Assembly: GCA_017938925.1 (NCBI GenBank)
Contig: JAGBAO010000014.1
Location: 25,457 to 89,456 of the forward strand
Length of the DNA stretch: 64,000 nucleotides
Origin: Bacteroidales bacterium
GTDB lineage: Bacteria; Bacteroidota; Bacteroidia; Bacteroidales; UBA932
Direction: 5' to 3'
Shown: in pieces, positions 27,181 to 35,117 of the stretch
Numbering within the stretch: position 1 is the stretch's first letter
Layout: every line of letters starts with the position of its first letter
Position numbers and translations under genes: made by a program
The notes under the pieces: model-generated
Seen by the model: the letters and a program-made list of their open reading frames with translations, nothing else
Database searches by the model: none
What the model was told of the DNA's origin: nothing

Positions 27181-27206
27181 TGGGATTTGGAATTTATTTG
27201 AATACC

Positions 27207-28325
27207 ATGAAATACAGAAGACTTATATTGGTGGCAGCAATGATCATATCAGGGTTTGCCGCCTGCGAAAAGACACCGGACAACGACGATCAGGGACAGA
27301 CTCCGGGCAATGGGGATGACAATCAGGAAGTGAGCGTTCCTGCGACATTCGCCAAGGGAGCGGACATCAGCTGGGTCACACAGATGGAAGAAGACGGGGT
27401 GGAGTTCTATAATGCGACCGGCAAGGAGACAGAGTGCACCGAACTGATGAAGGAGCTGGGATTCAACTCGATACGCCTGCGCGTGTGGGTGGATCCGGAA
27501 GACGGATGGTGCAACAGCGAGGATGTGCTCGAGAAGGCATTCAGGGCATATAATCTCGGAATGAGACTGATGATCGACTTCCATTACAGCGACACATGGG
27601 CAGATCCTTCAAACCAGACACCGCCTGCAGCGTGGAAGTCATACAAGGCCGATGAAATGACCCAGGCCGTAGCCAGACATACGACAGACGTTCTCCAAGC
27701 CATGAAGGAAGTCGGCATAGAGGTGGGATGGGTGCAGGTGGGCAACGAGATAAACAGCGGCATGCTGCATCCGCTCGGAGACATAACCCAGCCTGCCAAT
27801 ATCCCGAACTTTGTCAAGTTCGTCAATGCCGGATATGACGCAGTCAAGGCAGTCTATCCGGAAGCCAAGGTCATCCTGCACAGGAGCAACGGACAAGACA
27901 CCGACAAGTTCGCCTGGTTCCTGAATGTGCTCAAGGTCCAGAAAGTCAAGTATGACATCATCGGAATGTCACTCTACCCTATCTGGTGGGAAAACGGCTC
28001 GAACGGATGGAATGCGGGATGGAAGAGCGTCATCTCGAACTGTCTGGACAACGTCCGCAATTTCAGCAGCACATACGGCAAGCCGGTGATGATCTGCGAG
28101 ATAGGAGTGCCGGTGAGCGAGCCGCAGATGTCCAAGGAGGCCGTGAAGATGATTCTGGACGGCACCCGCGAGATCGAAAGCTGCCACGGAGTGTTCTACT
28201 GGGAGCCTCAGACAGACGGAGTGTGGAAACCGTCAAGCTATGCTGCTCTTGGCTGGAACGCATATGACAAGGGCGCTTTCAAGGACGGAAAGGCGACAGC
28301 TGTTCTCGACGCGTTTAAAGAATAA
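27207..28325 (+). CDS. Arabinogalactan endo-beta-1,4-galactanase, GH53 lipoprotein
   Basis: A 372-residue endo-galactanase that cuts beta-1,4-galactan side chains of pectin. MKYRRLILVAAMIISGFAAC is a lipoprotein signal (Cys20), followed by an acidic linker and the GH53 barrel beginning FAKGADISWVTQME. The acid/base Glu181 lies in VQVGNEINSG and the nucleophile Glu298 in MICEIGVPVSE. Lipidation suggests attachment to the outer membrane, perhaps at the surface. It heads a run of three genes (subtilase 14 bp downstream, then a small lipoprotein), none of which is a SusCD pair, so this is not a typical polysaccharide-use locus. Confidence 0.94.
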   Translation: MKYRRLILVAAMIISGFAACEKTPDNDDQGQTPGNGDDNQEVSVPATFAKGADISWVTQMEEDGVEFYNATGKETECTELMKELGFNSIRLRVWVDPEDGWCNSEDVLEKAFRAYNLGMRLMIDFHYSDTWADPSNQTPPAAWKSYKADEMTQAVARHTTDVLQAMKEVGIEVGWVQVGNEINSGMLHPLGDITQPANIPNFVKFVNAGYDAVKAVYPEAKVILHRSNGQDTDKFAWFLNVLKVQKVKYDIIGMSLYPIWWENGSNGWNAGWKSVISNCLDNVRNFSSTYGKPVMICEIGVPVSEPQMSKEAVKMILDGTREIESCHGVFYWEPQTDGVWKPSSYAALGWNAYDKGAFKDGKATAVLDAFKE

Positions 28326-28339
28326 ACAAAAAGACATAT

Positions 28340-30436
28340 ATGAAAAAATCGATTTTTGCATTGCTGGCAGCAGGTGCCGTCTGCATCTCATGCGCCAAGG
28401 AACTGCATGAAAACGCTGCTGAGATGACACCTCAGCAGCAGACGCTCATGACCAAGCTGGTCGGAGGCACTCAGGGAGAACTGATTCCGGGAAGCCTGCT
28501 GGTCAGACTTGAAGACGAGGCAGTTTCAGCGGTCGGAAGCAACGGCTCGGGCGTGTTTGACGGAATCGAGGGCCTGAAGGTATCCCCTGCACTTGCTGTC
28601 CAGCCAAAGAATATGGAGGTGGCCAGGAAATATGGTCTCCATCTGTGGTTTACAGTTGAGTTTGACCCGCAGATCAAGCTGGAAGATATGGCAGAGAGAC
28701 TGGCAGCAGCACCGCTCGTGAAGTCCCTGCAGTACACCAGATATGTCCAGCCTGTAACAGACGGAATGTCTGTCCCGTTCGATATTCCGGCACAGACGAA
28801 GTCGGAAGACGCCGTCCCGCCGAAGAACCCAGATGCGTTCGACGACCCTTATTATCGCTGGCAGTGGAATCTGGTCAATGACGGAACGCTTACAGAAGAC
28901 GCTGTCGAGGGTGCAGATGTGGGAGTACGCGACGCATGGAGACTGACGGGAGGCGACCCGAGCGTGGTGGTCGCTGTGTTTGACTGCGCCGTGAACAGCA
29001 TGCATGCCGATCTCGCTGATGCATTGTGGCAGAACGAGGCTGAAATCAATGGAACTCCCGGGAAGGATGATGACGGCAACGGATATATAGATGACAAGTA
29101 CGGTTTCAACTTTGTCGGCTGCTTCCGCATCACTGAAGAATTCGCCAGCGACAGGCTTGACGGCAAGAAGGTCACCGATGCTGTCCAGGGCAATGCACTC
29201 AACTGGCATGCAGGAAGCGGACACGGAACACATGTAGCCGGAATCATCGGAGCGACAAACAACAACGGCAAGGGCGTGAGTTCGATTGCAGGAGGAACAG
29301 GAAACGGTGACGGAGTGCGGTTGATGACATGCCAGATCTTCGAGGGAAACAAGGCGACAAGCGACGCCCAGAGTGCCGCTGCCTTCATCTATGCTGCGGA
29401 TAACGGAGCATGCATAGCACAGTGTTCATACGGAACTTCAATGACGATCACCCAGGACGACATCTATATCAACGGAAGCGGTGATGACATTGACGACATC
29501 AAGGGATCTCCTATGGAAAATGCAGCCCTCAAATACTTCCTGGATCCGGAGAACTGTCATCATCCGGCTCTGGAAAGGAACATCGCGATCTTTGCCGCCG
29601 GAAATCACAGCAACCCGTATTCAAGCTACCCGGGGGCACTTCCTTATGTGATTTCAGTGACCTCATTCGGTCTGGATTTCCTTCCTGGAGGCTACACCAA
29701 CTACGGTCCCGGCTGCAAGATTGCCGCACCTGGCGGAGAAATGACCTCCGACAACGACAAGATTAGAGCCGTGCTTTCTACCGGTGTTGCCAACGCCGCT
29801 CAGGGATCGCCGGGAGCGATAATGGATGACGGCAGAATCGACAGTCAGTATGTCTATATGCAGGGAACATCGATGGCCTGTCCTCATGTGTCAGGAGTCG
29901 TGGCACTGGGTATTTCATATGCTGCAAAACTCGGAAAGAAACTCACCAACGAGCAGCTCACTTCGTATCTCCTTACATCCGTGAACGATATCGACCAGTT
30001 CTGCGTCCAGGGCAACAAGTCATATAACGGGAAGACTATTCCTCTGTCGCAGTACAAGGGCAAGATGGGAACAGGAGCTGTGGATGCATGGAAGTTCCTC
30101 ATGGCCATCGAGGGGACTCCTTCAGTGATGATCAAGGCCGGGGAGAAGACATCCATAGACTTGTCCCAGTGCCTCGGAGGCAGTGTCATGAACATGAAAT
30201 ATGAAATCTCCATCGATGAACAGACAAAGGCCTCACTCGGCTTAACGGAAGATCCTGTGATCAAGGACGGAATGCTGGAGCTCACTTGCACCAAGATCGG
30301 AGCCGGGAAGGTCACTCTGAGTTCGGCTGTCGGAAAGGACACCGCAATGGAGGACGGAATCGGAGAGATGGCATTTGCACGCGAACTTTCCATTGTTTCA
30401 CGACCTTATGCCGCCAGCAACGGAGGATGGTTCTAA
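28340..30436 (+). CDS. Subtilisin-family (S8) serine protease lipoprotein
   Basis: A 698-residue exported protease. MKKSIFALLAAGAVCISCAKE has a lipoprotein signal (Cys18). An N-terminal propeptide-like region (about 45-140, PGSLLVRLEDEAV) precedes the S8 domain. The triad is Asp215 in VAVFDCAVNSMHADL, His295 in SGHGTHVAG, and Ser511 in GTSMACPHVSG; the oxyanion Asn is in AAGNHSN (Asn422). The residue after the catalytic Asp is Cys where Thr or Ser is usual. About 120 residues after the domain form a beta-rich C-terminal extension. It probably acts at the cell surface or in the periplasm; targets are unknown. Confidence 0.93.
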   Translation: MKKSIFALLAAGAVCISCAKELHENAAEMTPQQQTLMTKLVGGTQGELIPGSLLVRLEDEAVSAVGSNGSGVFDGIEGLKVSPALAVQPKNMEVARKYGLHLWFTVEFDPQIKLEDMAERLAAAPLVKSLQYTRYVQPVTDGMSVPFDIPAQTKSEDAVPPKNPDAFDDPYYRWQWNLVNDGTLTEDAVEGADVGVRDAWRLTGGDPSVVVAVFDCAVNSMHADLADALWQNEAEINGTPGKDDDGNGYIDDKYGFNFVGCFRITEEFASDRLDGKKVTDAVQGNALNWHAGSGHGTHVAGIIGATNNNGKGVSSIAGGTGNGDGVRLMTCQIFEGNKATSDAQSAAAFIYAADNGACIAQCSYGTSMTITQDDIYINGSGDDIDDIKGSPMENAALKYFLDPENCHHPALERNIAIFAAGNHSNPYSSYPGALPYVISVTSFGLDFLPGGYTNYGPGCKIAAPGGEMTSDNDKIRAVLSTGVANAAQGSPGAIMDDGRIDSQYVYMQGTSMACPHVSGVVALGISYAAKLGKKLTNEQLTSYLLTSVNDIDQFCVQGNKSYNGKTIPLSQYKGKMGTGAVDAWKFLMAIEGTPSVMIKAGEKTSIDLSQCLGGSVMNMKYEISIDEQTKASLGLTEDPVIKDGMLELTCTKIGAGKVTLSSAVGKDTAMEDGIGEMAFARELSIVSRPYAASNGGWF

Positions 30437-30448
30437 TATAAGACGGAT

Positions 30449-30904
30449 ATGAAGAAGATACTATTATATATATGTGCAGCGGCGCTCTGCCTGCTGACAT
30501 CTTGCGAAAAGGAACTGACCATGGCTGAGAAACTGGTCGGAGACTGGCATTGCACATCGACATCCACAGACGCAGAGATATATGTGACATTCAGGGCAGA
30601 AAACACCTTCGTCCTCTACCAGCAGATCGGTGAGGGCGCATTCAGAGTATATAACGGCACATATGTACTTTCTGCCGGCACAGGCGAGGGTGCGGAATAT
30701 GTCCTGAGCGGGGAATATAACGACGGGACTCCTTGGGGCACCACTTATGAATTCAGAAGCGAGGACAAGAACGTCTTCACACTCACGGCGGCTGGAATTA
30801 CTGAGACATACACCAGAGTGGACGGTGGCATTCCGGAAAAGGTCACTGCCAGTTGCGAGACTGTGGTCAAATCTGAGGATGGATACTGGAAGCCTTTCCT
30901 TTAA
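30449..30904 (+). CDS. Small lipocalin-like lipoprotein of unknown function
   Basis: A 151-residue protein with lipoprotein signal MKKILLYICAAALCLLTSCE (Cys19). The mature part starts LVGDWHCTSTSTDAEIYVTF and continues as alternating short strands (FVLYQQIG, TYVLSAGTG, EYVLSGEYND), similar in layout to Bacteroidota lipocalin-like domains. It follows the protease by 12 bp and ends overlapping the queH stop by 4 bp on the opposite strand. I do not recognise a specific family; a ligand-binding or inhibitor role beside the protease is only a guess. Confidence 0.75.
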   Translation: MKKILLYICAAALCLLTSCEKELTMAEKLVGDWHCTSTSTDAEIYVTFRAENTFVLYQQIGEGAFRVYNGTYVLSAGTGEGAEYVLSGEYNDGTPWGTTYEFRSEDKNVFTLTAAGITETYTRVDGGIPEKVTASCETVVKSEDGYWKPFL

Positions 30905-31656
30905 AGACCGGGCTTGGCGTTCATGCTGAACTCGCAACCGCAATAGAGCTGGTTGTAGAAACCGTATTCCTTTATGATCTGAAGGCGGCGCTCCTGGAGC
31001 CCGCCTTTTTTCCAGTTATGAGGCCACCATGTCACGCCTGGGCTTTCACTTGGAGAGTTCCTATCCGGGGATTCGGCTGTTTTCCCGGATAGCGCGAGCA
31101 AATCTGATGGTTCGTCCGGGAAATTCCCCATTTTTCCGGATGGCGGCAGATATTTTTCCAAATTGTCCGGGAAATCCCCTATTTCTCCGGATGACAGCAT
31201 GCTATTTATCTGCTCACAGGCCCACTGACCGGCTTCGTTGATCTGATCGAGGGACTTCCATCGCGATGAAGCGAGAGTCGAGGTTATGACCCTGATGCCA
31301 TGGGCGGCAGCATATTCCGCTGTGCGCAGGAGCCTGAGCTTGAAGCATTTGAGGCAGCGTCCTCCCCTTTCGGGCTCGTTTTCAAGGCCCTTGACGCATT
31401 CAAGCCAGTTCTCGTGGTCGTAGTCCGCATCTATGATCTCCAGACCGAGGGACTCGGCATAGCGGGTGCACTCGTTCTTGCGGATCTCATATTCCTCGTG
31501 AGGGTAGATATTTGGATTGCAGTAATATATGACCGGAGTGACCCCGTGTTTCATCAGACACTCGATGATGGCACTCGAACATGGGGCACAGCAGGTGTGA
31601 AGGAGAACCTTCGTCTCCCCAAGCGGCACCTGAAATATTTCTTTTTGTTTTGCCAT
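30901..31656 (-). CDS. queH: Epoxyqueuosine reductase QueH, with an in-frame repeat insertion
   Basis: A 251-residue enzyme for the last step of tRNA queuosine synthesis, reducing epoxyqueuosine. The family Cys motifs are LLHTCCAPCSSA (21-30), RCLKCFKLRL (100-109) and LYCGCEFSM (237-245). Residues about 153-206 have no counterpart in the QueH proteins I know (near 200 residues): they encode three copies of an SGK.G.FPD-like segment spaced 17 residues apart, which is the family-2 repeat read in frame. Before it lies EAGQWACEQ and after it GVTWWPHNWKKGG, which are normally close together. The frame is intact, so the gene is probably functional. Confidence 0.92.
   Translation of the reverse strand: MAKQKEIFQVPLGETKVLLHTCCAPCSSAIIECLMKHGVTPVIYYCNPNIYPHEEYEIRKNECTRYAESLGLEIIDADYDHENWLECVKGLENEPERGGRCLKCFKLRLLRTAEYAAAHGIRVITSTLASSRWKSLDQINEAGQWACEQINSMLSSGEIGDFPDNLEKYLPPSGKMGNFPDEPSDLLALSGKTAESPDRNSPSESPGVTWWPHNWKKGGLQERRLQIIKEYGFYNQLYCGCEFSMNAKPGL
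31064..31191. repeat. Family-2 palindromic triplet inserted in frame within queH
   Basis: Hairpins of 26 bp start at 31064, 31115 and 31166, at exactly 51-bp period. Units two and three share GTCCGGGAAAT and TTTCTCCGGA or TTTTTCCGGA. Since 51 bp is 17 codons, every unit is read in the same frame on the minus strand and the array adds no stop codon. It is the coding counterpart of the arrays at 5081-5208 and 11701-11829. Confidence 0.9.
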
Positions 31657-31663
31657 GGCTCCG

Positions 31664-31690
31664 CAAAGATATGCATTTTTCGTATCTTTG
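31664..31690. promoter_or_regulatory. Divergent -7 elements for queH and the NhaC-like gene
   Basis: CAAAGATA at 31664-31671 reads TATCTTTG toward queH, only 7 bp before its ATG, so the queH transcript would be nearly leaderless or use another promoter. TATCTTTG at 31683-31690 faces the antiporter gene, 23 bp before ATG 31714. The two elements form an inverted repeat around GCATTTTTC. Confidence 0.5.
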
Positions 31691-31713
31691 CCGCTTCATA
31701 AAACGAACTGACT

Positions 31714-33066
31714 ATGGGAATAATTCCTGACAGATACATCTCCGAACTGAGCCGGAGCCTGAAGAAGAGGAAGAAGGCATATGACGAGACCCCGATGAGC
31801 GGCTGGCTGGCCCTCAGTCCCCTTTTCGTCTTCCTGTGCCTTTATCTTGTATCTTCAATCATAGCAAACGATTTCTACAGGATTCCGATCTCGGCTGCCT
31901 TTCTCCTGGCTTCCATCTACGGAATCCTCATCTGCAGAGGAAAAAGTCTGGAAGAAAGGGTGAGCGTATTCTCCAGGGGGGCCGGCAACAGGAATGTCCT
32001 GCTGATGATATGGATATTTGTCCTCGCAGGAGCATTTGCCGCCACAGCCAAACAGATCGGAGCCATCGATGCGACAGTCAATCTTGCACTGAGGATACTG
32101 CCAGGGAAACTTCTGTACGCCGGCCTGTTCCTGGCCTCGTGCTTCATATCCATGTCCATCGGCACAAGCGTGGGCACCATTGTAGCCCTTGTTCCTGTTG
32201 CAGCGGGAATCGCTCAGGAGATAGGGGCGGGAGAGGCGATGATCACTGCCATAATCGTGGGAGGAGCCTTCTTCGGAGACAATCTCTCGTTCATTTCTGA
32301 CACGACCATTGCGGCGACACGCACACAGGAGTGTTCCATGTCTGACAAGTTCAAGGTCAATTTCAGGATTGTGGGTCCGGCCGCCGTGGTGGTCACACTG
32401 CTGTATATCTTCCTCGGAAAGAGCGTTTCCGTGGTTCCTGAGGCCGGTGCTGTGGAGCTTGCGCTGCTGATTCCATATATACTTGTGATAATCCTTGCCA
32501 TCACTGGTGTGGATGTCTCTGCTGTGCTGGCAATAGGAATTGCTGTGAATGCAGTGATCGGATTCGCTCAGGGAAGCCTGGACTGGAGCGGGTGGCTTGA
32601 AGGCATCGGAAGCGGAATCAGCGGAATGGGAGACCTGATCATAGTGACGATGCTTGCCGGCGGAATGCTCGAAGTCATCCGCGAGAACGGCGGTCTGGAC
32701 TTCATCGTAAGAGGCTTGACAAGACATATCAGAGGGAAACGCGGTGCTGAACTCAGCATAGCAGGGCTCGTATCCCTGGCCAATCTGTGCACGGCGAACA
32801 ACACGATAGCCATCATCACCACAGGGGAAATCGCCCGCGACATCACCCGCCGCTTCGGCCTGGACCCTCGCAAGAGTGCCAGCATCCTGGACACCTTCTC
32901 CTGTCTGATCCAGGGTCTCATACCTTACGGTGCCCAGCTGCTGATGGCAGCAGGTCTTGCAGGAATCTCATCCATATCCATCATAGGATATCTCTACTAC
33001 CCGTTCGTGATGGGGGTCTTCGCCCTCGGCGCCATCCTCCTCCGCCTTCCGCGGAAGTATTCATAG
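31714..33066 (+). CDS. NhaC-family Na+/H+ antiporter
   Basis: A 450-residue inner-membrane carrier with about eleven hydrophobic segments. Family features include SMSIGTSVGTIVALVPVAAG, the segment GGAFFGDNLSFISDTTIAA (two conserved acidic residues in a membrane region), and the C-terminal SLANLCTANNTIAIITTG. NhaC proteins exchange Na+ for protons, or amino acids and dicarboxylates in some subgroups such as malate/lactate antiporters. Its 3' end lies 7 bp from the convergent NifX-like gene. Confidence 0.9.
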   Translation: MGIIPDRYISELSRSLKKRKKAYDETPMSGWLALSPLFVFLCLYLVSSIIANDFYRIPISAAFLLASIYGILICRGKSLEERVSVFSRGAGNRNVLLMIWIFVLAGAFAATAKQIGAIDATVNLALRILPGKLLYAGLFLASCFISMSIGTSVGTIVALVPVAAGIAQEIGAGEAMITAIIVGGAFFGDNLSFISDTTIAATRTQECSMSDKFKVNFRIVGPAAVVVTLLYIFLGKSVSVVPEAGAVELALLIPYILVIILAITGVDVSAVLAIGIAVNAVIGFAQGSLDWSGWLEGIGSGISGMGDLIIVTMLAGGMLEVIRENGGLDFIVRGLTRHIRGKRGAELSIAGLVSLANLCTANNTIAIITTGEIARDITRRFGLDPRKSASILDTFSCLIQGLIPYGAQLLMAAGLAGISSISIIGYLYYPFVMGVFALGAILLRLPRKYS

Positions 33067-33073
33067 ACCAGGA

Positions 33074-33421
33074 TCAGTGGCAGTCGTGGTGGTCGCAGGC
33101 CTCGCCGTTATCCTTGATGCGGCCGTCCAGATAGGCGGCCACGAGCTCCTCAACATCGCCGCTGCATCCTCTGATGACCTCGATACGCTGGGCCTCCAGC
33201 ACATTCTTCGCTCCCTGGCCCATATTGCCGGCCAGCATCACAGCCACACCCATCTGCCTGAGCACAGGGGCGATTCCGCTCTTGCATCCGCAGCCTTCCG
33301 GTGAAGCCATCCTGCTGATGCCGGTCACCTTGCCGTCAATCACATCAAATATGGTATAATACGCGCAATGGCCGAAATGATCGTCCACGCGTCCGTCTCT
33401 TGTTGGTACTGCTATCTTCAT
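33074..33421 (-). CDS. NifX/NifB-type FeMo-cofactor-binding-fold protein
   Basis: A 115-residue protein of the dinitrogenase iron-molybdenum cofactor biosynthesis family. It starts MKIAVPTRDGRVDDHFGHC, with the DDHFGH motif typical of the small stand-alone members, and ends with a His/Cys-rich tail CDHHDCH. ASPEGCGCKSGI adds a Cys cluster. No nitrogenase genes are present, so the protein probably binds iron-sulfur or molybdenum clusters in another process. It stands beside a hemerythrin gene and feoAB, which agrees with an iron-related role (inference). Confidence 0.88.
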   Translation of the reverse strand: MKIAVPTRDGRVDDHFGHCAYYTIFDVIDGKVTGISRMASPEGCGCKSGIAPVLRQMGVAVMLAGNMGQGAKNVLEAQRIEVIRGCSGDVEELVAAYLDGRIKDNGEACDHHDCH

Positions 33422-33550
33422 ATCTGTTTAGATTTGGGACACAAAATTAATCAAATTAATGTCCTCCCGAAAGCATCGCACATAGGTTTATCCAACAAAG
33501 ATCTCGTCCGTGGAACCCTTTTCGAAGACACCCGGATGCCCTGGATCGGG

Positions 33551-33663
33551 AGCGACAGGCAGAGTTTGAGGCAAAAAGTTGCCTGTCGGTGCTCAAAACG
33601 AGGGTTCTAGGCGCGAAAGCGGAACCGACAGGCGGAATTTCGGGCGAAAGTCTGCCTGTCGGT
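33551..33663. repeat. Family-1 hairpin doublet, 40-33-40, between nifX-like and luxR genes
   Basis: Units 33551-33590 (AGCGACAGGC to GCCTGTCGGT) and 33624-33663 (ACCGACAGGC to GCCTGTCGGT) are separated by 33 bp (GCTCAAAACGAGG ... GCGGA). The surrounding 309-bp gap has no gene; the stretch 33664-33720 is purine-rich (GGAGGAAGG runs) with nothing recognisable. Confidence 0.88.
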
Positions 33664-33730
33664 CGGAGAGGAGGCTGGAGGAAGGGACAAGGGAGAAGGA
33701 AGGGAGGAATGAAGGGAGAAAGGCAGGAGA

Positions 33731-34336
33731 TCAGAGGTCAATGGAACTGGAGTCGATGAGGTTGTTCAGGAGGGCATAGACCGTCAGGCCGGCGACTGTC
33801 TTTATGCCGGTCTTGCGGGTTATGTTCTTGCGGTGGGTGATGACCGTATGGATGGACAGGTTGCAAGCGTCTGCTATCTCCTTGTTCAGCATGCCCTTGG
33901 CCACACAGACCAGGATCTCCTTCTCTCGTGCCGAGAGGTCATATTCCTCCGTCTCGGGATTGTCCTGTCTGGAGTCGAGAGACTCCCTCAACTTTCTGAC
34001 AATCAGCACCGGATCGTCATTCAGACCGATCAGGGCATCATACTGCTTCTTCTGCTCGTCATCCATCGGGATGGTCTGCAATCCGACCACTGCGGCATCG
34101 GAATACTCGGATATGTGGCTGCGCACGGACGAGCGCGACACGAAATCGAACACCACCGGATCCAGCACGATCACATCGGCATCTATATTCCTCAGGCGCA
34201 TCTGCGAGGCGTGTGACAAGTCTGTAAGGATGCCCTCCACCCTGAACTCTCCCAGTTCAGAGAGCACCGCCTCAATTCCCCTTGCCACAATCTTGGAAGG
34301 GACGATCAGCAGGACTTTCTTTGCATGTGTCTTCAT
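33731..34336 (-). CDS. LuxR-type transcription regulator
   Basis: A 201-residue regulator. An N-terminal receiver-like domain (about 1-120, KKVLLIVPSKIVARGIEAVL) lacks the normal acidic pocket, although an Asp occurs at VIVLDP. The C-terminal LuxR helix-turn-helix is LSAREKEILVCVAKGMLNKE followed by IADACNLSIHTVITHRKNI. It lies 18 bp after the hemerythrin gene on the same strand. This pairing is common in Bacteroidota, and suggests the regulator controls or responds with nitrosative or oxygen stress genes; that is inference. With a degenerate receiver, control by phosphorylation is doubtful. Confidence 0.88.
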   Translation of the reverse strand: MKTHAKKVLLIVPSKIVARGIEAVLSELGEFRVEGILTDLSHASQMRLRNIDADVIVLDPVVFDFVSRSSVRSHISEYSDAAVVGLQTIPMDDEQKKQYDALIGLNDDPVLIVRKLRESLDSRQDNPETEEYDLSAREKEILVCVAKGMLNKEIADACNLSIHTVITHRKNITRKTGIKTVAGLTVYALLNNLIDSSSIDL

Positions 34337-34354
34337 AAGCCTCTACCTGTCTGA

Positions 34355-35047
34355 TTATTCACCCTCGATCCTGTTGACTATCGGGATCAGCACCCCGTCT
34401 TCCAGAACCGTATGCTTTGCAAGGTCCTCCTCCAGACGGAAGATCCTGTACAGAACCTCATTGCGGAGCACCGTGTCGCAGGTGTCCGGAAGATATTTCA
34501 TGACTATGTTCTTCAGGTCGCTCAACGCCTCGTCGATATCGCTGTGATTCTCCTCGAACTGCTCGATCGTATATCCCTCGTGAGTCTTCCCCGCTACCAG
34601 AGCCCTGACATAAGGGAACACGACGTTTTCCTCATAGGAGAAGTGGTTGGCCACATGGGTCTTGTAGTCCGTGAAGAACCTTGCTACAATCTTCTTCTGC
34701 ATCTGGTCGCACGAGGCCACCATGGCAGTTATGTTCTTTTCAAGGGAATTGAACTCCTTGTCCATATAGAAGGAATGGGAGTTCTGCAGGTAGTCCACTA
34801 TTGTGAGCGGATCCGCCTCAGCAAGCATCTCGGAAGAAGGGATATAGTCTTCGTAGGTATATATGCAGCATATCAGCAGGAAGGACCGCACGTCTATTCC
34901 CTGCCTATGGCACACCTCATTGATCGTATTCTCACCGAATCCCAGACCTATTCCGAACCGCGAAAGCACATTCAGCAGCTTCCAGTTCATCTCTATCAGA
35001 TCCGCAAGCTTCATCGACTCTGAAAAAACTATCCTGTCGTTTCCCAT
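34355..35047 (-). CDS. Hemerythrin HHE-domain protein (YtfE/ScdA-like)
   Basis: A 230-residue protein with an N-terminal ScdA-like segment (about 1-75, MKLADLIEMNWKLLNVLSRF), followed by a hemerythrin di-iron helical bundle. Likely iron ligands are His in NSHSFYMDKE, HVANHFSYEENVVFPYV, EENHSDIDEAL and LAKHTVLEDGVLIP. Family members repair iron-sulfur clusters damaged by nitric oxide or peroxide. The usual conserved N-terminal Cys of YtfE is not obvious. A minus-strand -7 element TATATTTG (35072-35079) stands 25 bp upstream. Confidence 0.88.
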   Translation of the reverse strand: MGNDRIVFSESMKLADLIEMNWKLLNVLSRFGIGLGFGENTINEVCHRQGIDVRSFLLICCIYTYEDYIPSSEMLAEADPLTIVDYLQNSHSFYMDKEFNSLEKNITAMVASCDQMQKKIVARFFTDYKTHVANHFSYEENVVFPYVRALVAGKTHEGYTIEQFEENHSDIDEALSDLKNIVMKYLPDTCDTVLRNEVLYRIFRLEEDLAKHTVLEDGVLIPIVNRIEGE

Positions 35048-35071
35048 AATAATGATTACAAATTATTTGTC

Positions 35072-35079
35072 AAATATAG
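35072..35079 (-). promoter_or_regulatory. -7 element of the hemerythrin-luxR operon
   Basis: The minus strand reads TATATTTG 25 bp before the ATG at 35047. The feoB stop codon is 39 bp further upstream (35118), so this would separate the two transcripts. Confidence 0.5.
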
Positions 35080-35117
35080 CGATTTTGCGAAAAGAAGAGA
35101 TGCTCCGTCACGGAAAA

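Noticed and set aside
33074-33421. Nitrogenase-related annotation of the NifX-like protein
   Set aside because: No nif structural or assembly genes are in the window, and small stand-alone members of the family are common in non-fixing bacteria.
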